Shown one piece after another: positions 5,973 to 12,286 of a stretch of DNA of 12,313 bases. The translations under genes and the position numbers were made by a program. Position 1 is the stretch's first letter; each line of letters opens with the position of its first letter. The stretch comes from Prosthecobacter debontii. GTDB lineage: Bacteria > Verrucomicrobiota > Verrucomicrobiia > Verrucomicrobiales > Akkermansiaceae. The notes below the pieces were generated by a model, which saw only the letters and a list, made by a program, of their open reading frames with translations, had not been told where the DNA came from and ran no database searches. The DNA is taken from assembly GCA_945883455.1 (NCBI GenBank), contig CAMCXJ010000052.1, positions 1 to 12,313 of the forward strand, given 5' to 3'.

Positions 5973-7940
5973 CTATGGCGTGAAGTCTTTGGGGGCGATG
6001 AGGATTTTTTCGACGGGGTGTTTGGTGACGATGTTGCCCTGGCTGCCGCGGGCCTTGATGCCGAACTCGGCGAAGTGGATGGGGCGGGTGAGGTTGCGGA
6101 GGCGGAGGCCGGACTTCATGTGGACGATGAGCATCTGGGCGGAGCTTTCCTCGTTGGTGGCGTGCCATTTGAAATAGAGCACCTTGCTGCCGGGCGTGCC
6201 TTTGGTAAGGTCGTATTCCTTGTCGCGGGTGGTGCCGCCGACGGTGAAACGCTTGGCCATCACGTTGCCGTCTTTGCCGTCGCGGTAGATCATGGAGTAG
6301 ATCAGATCCTCGTCCTTCCGGAAAACGGCGACCCGCAGCGGGCGCGGGCCGACGAAGAATTTCTCGGCGACCTTGATGATCTTCATCTTGCCATCGGCGG
6401 TGAAGACGATCACGTCGTCGAGCATGGAGCATTTCTCCAGCGGTTCCTCTTTCTTGAGGCCGGTGCCGGCGAAGCCGTTCTTTGTATCGATGTAAAGGGT
6501 CTCGGTGGCGGCGGCGACCTGGGTGCGGTCCACGCGGTCGAAGCTGGAAATCTCGGTGAGGCGCTGGCGGTCTTTACCGTATTTTTTTCCGAGCTGCTCG
6601 TACCAGCGGATCGTGAATTTCGTGAGCTGCTTGAGGTTTTTCTCGGTCTCGTCGATCTCCGCCTCGATGGCGCGGATCTCCTCGTCGGCCTTGAAGGAGT
6701 TGAATTTCGAAATGCGCTTGATGCGGATCTCGGTGAGGCGGACGAGGTCGTCCTCGGTGACCTCGCGTTTCAGGAGCTTCTTGAAAGGCGCGAGGCCGTC
6801 GTCGATGGCCTTGAGCACGGCTTCCCAAGTTTCGCATTCCTCGATGTCGCGGTAGATGCGGTTCTCGATGAAAATTTTCTCCAGTGAGGAGAAGTGCCAT
6901 TTGTCGCCCAGTTCGTTGAGGCGGATCTCCAGCTCCATGCCGAGCAGGGTTTTCGTGAAATCCGTGGTGCGGCGGAGGATTTCCGTTACGCCGAGGAAGG
7001 CGGGTTTGCCATCGACGATGACCCCGGCGTTGGGCGAGATGCTGAGCTCGCAATCGGTGAAGGCGTAGAGCGCGTCGCGCATGGTTTCCGGATCGGCTCC
7101 CGGCGTGAGATAGACGAGGATGTCGGCGTGGGCGGCGGTGTTGTCCTCGATTTTCTGGATCTTGATCTTGTTCTTGTCGGCGGCGGCGACGATGGAATCC
7201 ATGACCCCGCCGGTGGTGGTGCCGAAGGGGATTTCCGTGATGCGGAGAATGCCTTTTTTCTCCATGTCGATGCGGGCACGGACGCGGATTTTCCCGCCGC
7301 GGAGGCCGTCACGGTAATCGCTGGCGTCCATGATCCCGCCGGTGGGGAAATCGGGCACAAGCTCAAACGGTTCCTTCCGCAGGTGGGCGATGGCGGCGGT
7401 GACGAGCTCGTTGAAATTATGGGGCAAAATCTTGCACGCGAGGCCGACGGCGATGCCTTCCACGCCTTGAGCGAGGAGCAGCGGAAATTTCATCGGTAGG
7501 GTCAGCGGCTCTTGATTGCGGCCGTCGTAGGAGGGCAGCCATTTCGTGGTCTTGGGGTTGAAAGCGACCTCCAGAGCGAATTTCGTGAGCCGCGCCTCGA
7601 TGTAACGCGGGGCGGCCGCGCCGTCGCCGGTGAGGGTGTTTCCCCAGTTCCCCTGGCAGTCGATCATCAGGTCTTTCTGGCCGAGCTGCACCATCGCGTC
7701 GCCGATCGACTGGTCGCCGTGCGGATGGTATTTCATGGTGTTGCCGACGACGTTGGCTACCTTGTTGTAGCGCCCGTCGTCCAGCTCCCGCATGGAGTGG
7801 AGGATGCGGCGCTGGACGGGCTTGAGTCCGTCATTTAGATGCGGGACCGCCCTTTCCAGGATCACGTAGCTGGCGTAATCGAGGAAATAATCGGAATACA
7901 TCGCTCCCAGCGAGGCGTGTTGGTCCGGTGTGTTGCTCAT
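5973..7940 (-). CDS. parC: DNA topoisomerase IV subunit A (ParC-type)
   Basis: This is the DNA breakage-reunion subunit of a type IIA topoisomerase. With ParE it decatenates and relaxes chromosomes. The winged-helix region has DYASYVILERAVP (21-33), DGLKPVQRRILHSM (37-50) and the quinolone-determining stretch KYHPHGDQSIGDAMVQL (70-86). The catalytic tyrosine is Y113 in AAPRYIEARL. Tower and coiled-coil segments follow, including a charged helical stretch at about 425-450. Residues from about 490 onward are a short C-terminal domain with blade-like strands. No GyrA box (QRRGGKG-like) is present, which with the 655-aa length argues for ParC rather than GyrA (about 800-900 aa). The sequence reads like the Bacteroidetes/Verrucomicrobia ParC type. 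The position equivalent to E. coli GyrA S83 is Q77 and the D87 equivalent is D81. No parE is adjacent; the upstream neighbour is the divergent phoA. The gene is bracketed by two related repeat elements. The ATG at 7940 has no clear Shine-Dalgarno sequence. Confidence 0.91.
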   Translation of the reverse strand: MSNTPDQHASLGAMYSDYFLDYASYVILERAVPHLNDGLKPVQRRILHSMRELDDGRYNKVANVVGNTMKYHPHGDQSIGDAMVQLGQKDLMIDCQGNWGNTLTGDGAAAPRYIEARLTKFALEVAFNPKTTKWLPSYDGRNQEPLTLPMKFPLLLAQGVEGIAVGLACKILPHNFNELVTAAIAHLRKEPFELVPDFPTGGIMDASDYRDGLRGGKIRVRARIDMEKKGILRITEIPFGTTTGGVMDSIVAAADKNKIKIQKIEDNTAAHADILVYLTPGADPETMRDALYAFTDCELSISPNAGVIVDGKPAFLGVTEILRRTTDFTKTLLGMELEIRLNELGDKWHFSSLEKIFIENRIYRDIEECETWEAVLKAIDDGLAPFKKLLKREVTEDDLVRLTEIRIKRISKFNSFKADEEIRAIEAEIDETEKNLKQLTKFTIRWYEQLGKKYGKDRQRLTEISSFDRVDRTQVAAATETLYIDTKNGFAGTGLKKEEPLEKCSMLDDVIVFTADGKMKIIKVAEKFFVGPRPLRVAVFRKDEDLIYSMIYRDGKDGNVMAKRFTVGGTTRDKEYDLTKGTPGSKVLYFKWHATNEESSAQMLIVHMKSGLRLRNLTRPIHFAEFGIKARGSQGNIVTKHPVEKILIAPKDFTP

Positions 7941-8004
7941 GGGTGAAGCTTGCTAAAGGACGCGCCCGCTTCGCGCAAGCCTCGCGTGAGGTGATTGTAA
8001 TGGA

Positions 8005-8146
8005 TTCACCGCCAAGTTCGCCAAGAACGCCAAGTTTTTCAGAATTGGGATGCCTCTTGGTTCCGATCTTTCTACATCAGGACTGCTTGCCCTTGGAGAT
8101 GTTTTATTTGGTTATTCTTAGCGGGCTTGGCGAACTTGGCGGTGAA
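8005..8146. repeat. Inverted-repeat element with CGCCAAG units, copy 2 (parC-phoA gap)
   Basis: The outermost 21 nt (8005-8025) and 8126-8146 are perfect reverse complements made of ACCGCCAAG/TTCGCCAAG-type units. Including a third, partly decayed unit, the arms extend to 8034 and 8117, with about 82 nt between them. The core (8035-8116) has no plausible coding sequence. The element fills most of the 283-nt gap between the divergent parC and phoA genes; the rest of the gap shows small dyads at 7948-7980, 7980-7991 and 8184-8197 and no recognisable promoter. Confidence 0.85.
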
Positions 8147-8183
8147 GTGATTCCGGATGATTGGGTCAGCTTTGGCACCGACG

Positions 8184-8197
8184 GGACGCTTGCGTCC
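8184..8197. promoter_or_regulatory. Possible operator palindrome upstream of phoA
   Basis: GGACGC-TT-GCGTCC is a perfect 6-bp dyad around a TT centre, 26 nt before the phoA start codon. That position suits a regulator binding near the transcription start, but it does not look like the E. coli Pho box and could equally be a decayed repeat unit. No regulator can be assigned. Confidence 0.25.
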
Positions 8198-8223
8198 GGG
8201 GCGGAGGCGGCTAGTTTTAGAAA

Positions 8224-9627
8224 ATGAGCGTTACGAAAATCGGCAGGCGTGACTGGTTGAAAATCGGCGGAATGGGCGGCGCCGCGGCCATGCTGAGCGG
8301 TTGTGGAAAGGCGCCAACAGCGAACGCAAAAGGCGAGGTGCGCGGCATCGTGTTTATGGTTTCCGACGGTATGAGCAACGGGGTGCTAACCATGGCGGAA
8401 AATTTTTCCCAGATTGTCCGGAAAAGAGGAACGCGCTGGTGGGAACTCATCAACGATCCGATTTCCGCGCGCGGCTTTATGGAAAATAGCTCAGCGAACT
8501 CCTACGTCACCGATTCCGCTGCCGCGTCCTCGGCGTGGGGTGGGGGAGTGAAAATTAACAACGGAGCGGTCAACATCCGCCCCGATGGCAGCGAATCCAC
8601 GCCCATTCTCCGCCACCTGAAAAAACTGGGCCGCCGCACTGGACTCGTCACCACCGCGACGATCACCCACGCCACACCCGCCGGTTTCGCCGCCGTGACG
8701 GGAAACCGTGATGACGAGCACCTCATCGCGCCGCAATACTTCGGCGTGGTTGATCTCCTGATGGGCGGCGGGAAGAATTATTTCTCAGCGGAAAAGCGTA
8801 TCGATTCTCGGGACGCGATCACACCCTTTACGAAGTCCGGATACGAGCTGATCGAAGACCGTGATACCCTGCTGAAATCGAAGTCCGACAAGGTGCTCGG
8901 TCTCTTCAGCGGCAGCCACATCCCTTTCGAAGTGGATCGGCTCAATAACCCCGAGCTGATGAAGAGTATCCCCACGCTCGCGGAGATGTCGGAGGTGGCG
9001 CTAAAAAATCTGCTCGGCCATTCGGAGAACTTTTTACTCCAGATCGAGGGCGGGCGGATTGACCACGGCGCGCACGCGAACGACATCGCGGGTCTTCTTT
9101 GGGATCAGCTCGCGTTCGACGACGCATTGGCGAAGGTGCTGGAACTGATCGCCGGTCGCGATGATATCCTTGTGATTGTCACCAGTGACCACGGCAACGC
9201 GAACCCGGGCCTCAACGGTACAGGAAAAGACTATACGGATTCGAACAAGGCCTTTGCTAGCATCGCCCAGATGACATGTTCCTACGAAAAGCTGTTCGAG
9301 GATTGGGGGCGGTCACCGGAAAACACGGCAGAAAAACTCACCGCGATTGTTTATGACAAGCTGGGTTTTTCCCTCACAGAAAAGCAAACAGCGGAACTCT
9401 ACGCCAGCATCACAACCGGCGTGGTTTCGGAGTGGAGCGAGCAACTCGACAATCCCCACGGGCTCCTAGGGCAGTTCGCGGGGAACCATACCGGCATCGG
9501 CTGGACGGGCACCTCGCACACCTCGGATCCGACGATGATCTCGGCCATCGGCCCGCAGGCGGAGCGTTTCTCCGGCATCGTCCCGAACCAAGAAGTGCAC
9601 CGGCATTTCATGGAACTGCTGGGGTAG
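8224..9627 (+). CDS. phoA: Alkaline phosphatase, PhoA family, Tat-exported probable lipoprotein
   Basis: The enzyme hydrolyses phosphate monoesters outside the cytoplasm. The N-terminus has a twin-arginine motif (RRDWLK, 8-13), a hydrophobic stretch (14-24) and a lipobox-like LSGC with Cys27, so the protein is probably exported folded by Tat and lipid-anchored. Alkaline phosphatase motifs follow: VSDGM (46-50, metal ligand D48), VTDSAAASSAW (95-105, nucleophile S98), TITHATPAGFAA (146-157), QIEGGRIDHGAHAND (273-287, metal ligands E275, D280, H284), TSDHGN (320-325, D322 and H323) and TGTSHTSDP (428-436, H432). The length of 467 aa is typical. The ATG at 8224 gives the intact Tat signal; GGAGG at 8203-8207 is 16 nt away, too far to be a usual ribosome binding site. 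The gene is divergent from parC and convergent with vapC, with only 3 nt between the stop codons. It may be phosphate-regulated, but no Pho box is recognised. Confidence 0.93.
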   Translation: MSVTKIGRRDWLKIGGMGGAAAMLSGCGKAPTANAKGEVRGIVFMVSDGMSNGVLTMAENFSQIVRKRGTRWWELINDPISARGFMENSSANSYVTDSAAASSAWGGGVKINNGAVNIRPDGSESTPILRHLKKLGRRTGLVTTATITHATPAGFAAVTGNRDDEHLIAPQYFGVVDLLMGGGKNYFSAEKRIDSRDAITPFTKSGYELIEDRDTLLKSKSDKVLGLFSGSHIPFEVDRLNNPELMKSIPTLAEMSEVALKNLLGHSENFLLQIEGGRIDHGAHANDIAGLLWDQLAFDDALAKVLELIAGRDDILVIVTSDHGNANPGLNGTGKDYTDSNKAFASIAQMTCSYEKLFEDWGRSPENTAEKLTAIVYDKLGFSLTEKQTAELYASITTGVVSEWSEQLDNPHGLLGQFAGNHTGIGWTGTSHTSDPTMISAIGPQAERFSGIVPNQEVHRHFMELLG

Positions 9628-9630
9628 CGC

Positions 9631-10017
9631 CTAGCGTTTCATCGCCCTGCGGATCATCGCGAAATGGCGATCCATTTCCCTCAGTTCGACCCCGTAGCGC
9701 ACCGCGCAGGCGTGCACAAGGATATCTCCGAAAGGCACGTTTACCCCGGCGCGCAGACAAGCGCGCGCAGTTGCGGCAGCCTCTACCCAGCAGGCTTTGT
9801 CGAAGGCAAGCCATGTGCAGGATCTTCTCGATTCCTCCAGCCTCTCCTCCTCCTTCTTTCCTCTGATTCCCTGATACATTTCCAGCCACACGGGCTCGGT
9901 CATCGCTGCCATGCCTGAAACTAACAATTCGCCGAGTTCGGCGGCGATGACGGGATCTCCCCCTTTGCGCGTCGCCTGGATCCAAACCGAACTATCGACC
10001 AAAACGAGCTCTTTCAT
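9631..10017 (-). CDS. vapC: VapC-type PIN-domain ribonuclease toxin
   Basis: The 128-residue protein has the PIN-domain pattern: VLVDSSVWI (5-13, D8), EPVWLEMYQG (41-50, E46), FGDILVHACA (96-105, D98) and REMDRHFAMI (113-122, D116). Together these form the four-acid Mg2+ site of VapC RNases. Known VapC toxins stop translation by cleaving tRNA or rRNA and are neutralised by the cognate VapB; the RNA target here cannot be told. The ATG at 10017 follows the vapB stop codon after 2 nt, so the two genes form one operon with coupled translation, in the usual antitoxin-first order. No Shine-Dalgarno sequence is visible. The stop codon lies 3 nt from that of the convergent phoA. Confidence 0.9.
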   Translation of the reverse strand: MKELVLVDSSVWIQATRKGGDPVIAAELGELLVSGMAAMTEPVWLEMYQGIRGKKEEERLEESRRSCTWLAFDKACWVEAAATARACLRAGVNVPFGDILVHACAVRYGVELREMDRHFAMIRRAMKR

Positions 10018-10019
10018 CG

Positions 10020-10262
10020 CTAATCAAAGGTGCCTGTGGTGTGCTTGTCGCTCTTTTCGGCGATCTCCTCAAGGTCACCCGCTTCGATCTCGTCATTTGT
10101 CGCAATGTCCCAGGTGCCGAAGCTGGCGATCAAATTTTCGACCATTCGCAGTCGGTTAAATTCTTCTAGGGCCTTCACCACCGCCTCGCGCTTCGTCTTC
10201 GCTCCCGTGTAGCGCATGGCATCCGCCAACGCCTTTTCGGGAATATCAATCGTCGTTTTCAT
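10020..10262 (-). CDS. vapB: VapB-type antitoxin
   Basis: The 80-residue protein begins MKTTIDIPEKALADAMRYTG and continues AKTKREAVVKALEEF. This is the ribbon-helix-helix N-terminus typical of VapB antitoxins of the family often annotated with TGAKTKREAV-like motifs. The acidic C-terminal half (about 43-80, with FGTWD and a DEIEAGDLEEIAE stretch) is the part expected to wrap around and inhibit VapC. VapB or the VapBC complex normally represses its own operon; an inverted repeat at 10280-10313, just upstream of the start, is a candidate operator. The ATG at 10262 gives the canonical N-terminus. vapC follows after 2 nt. Confidence 0.9.
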   Translation of the reverse strand: MKTTIDIPEKALADAMRYTGAKTKREAVVKALEEFNRLRMVENLIASFGTWDIATNDEIEAGDLEEIAEKSDKHTTGTFD

Positions 10263-10279
10263 GGATTTCTATTAATTGA

Positions 10280-10313
10280 GAATCCGGAATCCCGCAACAC
10301 GATAATCGGATTC
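10280..10313 (-). promoter_or_regulatory. Candidate vapBC operator/promoter region
   Basis: GAATCCG (10280-10286) and CGGATTC (10307-10313) are perfect 7-nt inverted repeats with a 20-nt spacer, 18 nt upstream of the vapB start. Autorepression through such inverted repeats is known for VapBC. On the minus strand a weak TTGCGG, 17 nt, TAATAG arrangement overlaps this region. The rest of the 161-nt gap (10263-10423) shared with pckG shows nothing else recognisable. Confidence 0.35.
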
Positions 10314-10423
10314 ATCCCTCGCCGCCGCCCAAAGACGCACCAATTCGGCAAATCACCGCATATCCCGCGATCATGCCGGGTATCCTTGCCGCTTGGCATC
10401 CGATCCGCTTGAATAGTGCCGTG

Positions 10424-12262
10424 ATGAAAACAAAAGGAACAACTTACGAAGCCTTGCAAACATGGGTGGAAGAGACGGCGGCTCTCTGCCAGCCCGACCG
10501 CGTGGAATGGTGCGACGGCTCGCAGGAAGAATGGGATCGCCTGACCCAACTCCTCTGCGACAACGGCACCTTCACCCGCCTGAACCCGGAGAAACGCCCG
10601 AACTCTTTCCTCGCCCGCTCCACCACCTCGGATGTCGCCCGCGTCGAGGAGCGCACTTTCATCTGCACGAAACGCCCGGACGAATCCGGCCCGACCAACA
10701 AATGGGCGGATCCCGTGGAAATGAGGCAACTCCTCACCGCCAAATTCACCGGCTCGATGAAAGGCCGCGTGATGTATGTGATCCCCTTTTGCATGGGGCC
10801 GCCGGACTCGCCGCTCGCAAAGATCGGCGTGCAGCTCACCGATAGCGCCTACGTGGTGGTGAACATGCGCATCATGGCGCACATGGGCGCGAAGATATTG
10901 AAGCGCCTTGAGGACGAAATCTCCGGAGCGGTTCCGAAAAAACGCGATGGCCATGGCCAATACATCAAATGCCTCCATTCGGTCGGCGCGCCCCTTTCCG
11001 CAGGTGAAACCGATGTCTCGTGGCCTTGCAACGACGACAAATACATCTCTCATTTTGTGGACGCTCGCGAGATCATGTCCTACGGCTCCGGATACGGTGG
11101 GAACGCCTTGCTGGGGAAAAAATGCCTTGCGCTGCGCATCGCGTCGAACATCGCCCGCGAGCACTGCTGGATGGCGGAGCACATGCTCATTCTCGGAATG
11201 CACGCGCCGGACGGCACCACCACCTACCTCACCGCCGCTTTCCCCTCCGCCTGCGGAAAAACCAACCTCGCCATGCTGGAGCCGCCGAAGCCCTACGCGG
11301 ATCTGGGCTGGAAGACATCCATCGTCGGCGATGACATCGCATGGATCTGGCCGCACCAAGACGGCAGACTCCATGCCATCAACCCGGAAACGGGATTCTT
11401 CGGCGTCGCCCCCGGCACGAACTGGGAATCGAACCGCATCGCCATGGAGTCGATGTCGGCGACCGCGATTTTCACCAATGTCGCGCTCACCGACGACGGC
11501 GATGTCTGGTGGGAAGGCCTCACCGAGGACGCGCCCGCCCACCTCATCGACTGGACGGGCCAGGACTGGACGCCCGGCTGCGGCCGCCCCTCCTCGCACG
11601 CGAACTCCCGTTTCACCGCCCCCGCCTACCAGTGCCCGACCATCGACCCCGAGTGGCAGAACCCCAACGGCGTGCCCATCGAAGGCATTATCTTCGGCGG
11701 CCGCCGGGCAACTACTATGCCTTTAGTATATCAGGCTTTCAACTGGAGCCACGGCGTCTATGTGGGCGCGACGATGGGCTCGGAAATGACCGCCGCCGCC
11801 GCCGGGACGATCGGAAAGGTGCGCCGCGACCCGATGGCGATGCTGCCATTCTGCGGCTACAACATGGGCGCGTATTTCGGCCACTGGCTGGAGATGCAGC
11901 GCTATCTTACCCACCTGCCGCGCTTCTTCCACGTGAACTGGTTCCGCAAAACCCCCGAGGGGAAATTTATGTGGCCCGGATTCAGCGAGAACATGCGCGT
12001 GCTCGAATGGATCGTGAACCGCTGCAAGGGCGCTGCCGCCGGGCATGAGACCCGCATCGGCTGGACTCCGGACTTCTCCGATTTCAATACCGACGGACTC
12101 GATGACTTCACGGAGGCGGATTTCGAGGCGGTCATGAAATTCGACCGCGCGGAATGGCGCGCCGAACTCGTCTCCCAGGGCGAACTCTTCATCGACCTCT
12201 ACGACCACCTGCCGAAAGAACTTATCTTCCAACGCGAGCTGCTGGCGGCGAGGCTGGTATGA
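10424..12262 (+). CDS. pckG: Phosphoenolpyruvate carboxykinase (GTP)
   Basis: The enzyme converts oxaloacetate plus GTP to phosphoenolpyruvate, CO2 and GDP, the entry step of gluconeogenesis. From the ATG at 10424 the product is 612 aa, normal for the GTP class. Motifs (numbered from that ATG): SDVARVEERTFI (69-80, substrate arginine R73), MSYGSGYGGNALLGKKC (218-234), AEHMLI (251-256, metal ligand H253), the P-loop FPSACGKTN (273-281, with the class-specific hyper-reactive cysteine C277), GDDIAWI (302-308, metal ligand D304) and SRFTAPAYQCPTIDPEW (395-411) leading to IIFGGRRATT (422-431), the nucleotide-site region. An upstream in-frame ATG at 10373 would add 17 residues (MPGILAAWHP...) that do not look conserved, so I prefer 10424; a GTG at 10421 is also possible. 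No Shine-Dalgarno sequence is seen. Codons at 11708-11731 are unusually AT-rich. A REP-like palindrome follows the stop codon. Confidence 0.97.
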   Translation: MKTKGTTYEALQTWVEETAALCQPDRVEWCDGSQEEWDRLTQLLCDNGTFTRLNPEKRPNSFLARSTTSDVARVEERTFICTKRPDESGPTNKWADPVEMRQLLTAKFTGSMKGRVMYVIPFCMGPPDSPLAKIGVQLTDSAYVVVNMRIMAHMGAKILKRLEDEISGAVPKKRDGHGQYIKCLHSVGAPLSAGETDVSWPCNDDKYISHFVDAREIMSYGSGYGGNALLGKKCLALRIASNIAREHCWMAEHMLILGMHAPDGTTTYLTAAFPSACGKTNLAMLEPPKPYADLGWKTSIVGDDIAWIWPHQDGRLHAINPETGFFGVAPGTNWESNRIAMESMSATAIFTNVALTDDGDVWWEGLTEDAPAHLIDWTGQDWTPGCGRPSSHANSRFTAPAYQCPTIDPEWQNPNGVPIEGIIFGGRRATTMPLVYQAFNWSHGVYVGATMGSEMTAAAAGTIGKVRRDPMAMLPFCGYNMGAYFGHWLEMQRYLTHLPRFFHVNWFRKTPEGKFMWPGFSENMRVLEWIVNRCKGAAAGHETRIGWTPDFSDFNTDGLDDFTEADFEAVMKFDRAEWRAELVSQGELFIDLYDHLPKELIFQRELLAARLV

Positions 12263-12269
12263 ACGTGGC

Positions 12270-12286
12270 GGCGGATTGCATCCGCC
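12270..12286. repeat. REP-like palindrome just downstream of pckG
   Basis: GGCGGAT-TGC-ATCCGCC is a perfect 7-bp stem with a 3-nt loop, 7 nt after the pckG stop codon. It is followed by ATGCC, as are both REP arms at 4807-4918. The shared form is GCG, two or three variable bases, a TTGC core, the complement, then (C)ATGCC. There is no T-run after it, so it is not a standard intrinsic terminator, although it could protect the pckG mRNA 3' end. A partner in inverted orientation may lie beyond the window edge. Confidence 0.65.

Noticed and set aside
5916..6887. A 323-codon plus-strand open frame opposite parC.
   Set aside because: Its low-complexity G/D/A/V/E/L composition is typical of the complement of a GC-rich gene; parC on the other strand has all catalytic motifs.
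7948..7991. Small inverted repeats GCTTGC/GCAAGC (7948-7953 and 7975-7980) and CCTC-GCGT-GAGG (7980-7991) upstream of parC.
   Set aside because: They are short, with a long spacer in the first case and no sign of a promoter or T-run; chance is likely in GC-rich DNA.
4807..8146. The several repeats considered as a CRISPR array.
   Set aside because: There is no regular alternation of identical repeats of about 25-40 nt with unique spacers, and no cas gene; the repeats are short tandem units or inverted pairs.
10373..10423. A 17-residue N-terminal extension of PckG from the ATG at 10373.
   Set aside because: The added residues do not resemble the start of the family, and the ATG at 10424 gives the usual length.
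10259..11599. A 446-codon open frame on the minus strand, antisense to pckG and also overlapping vapB's start.
   Set aside because: It has no recognisable domain, is rich in R, G, A, H and V as expected for a shadow frame of GC-rich DNA, and lies opposite a gene with full family conservation.
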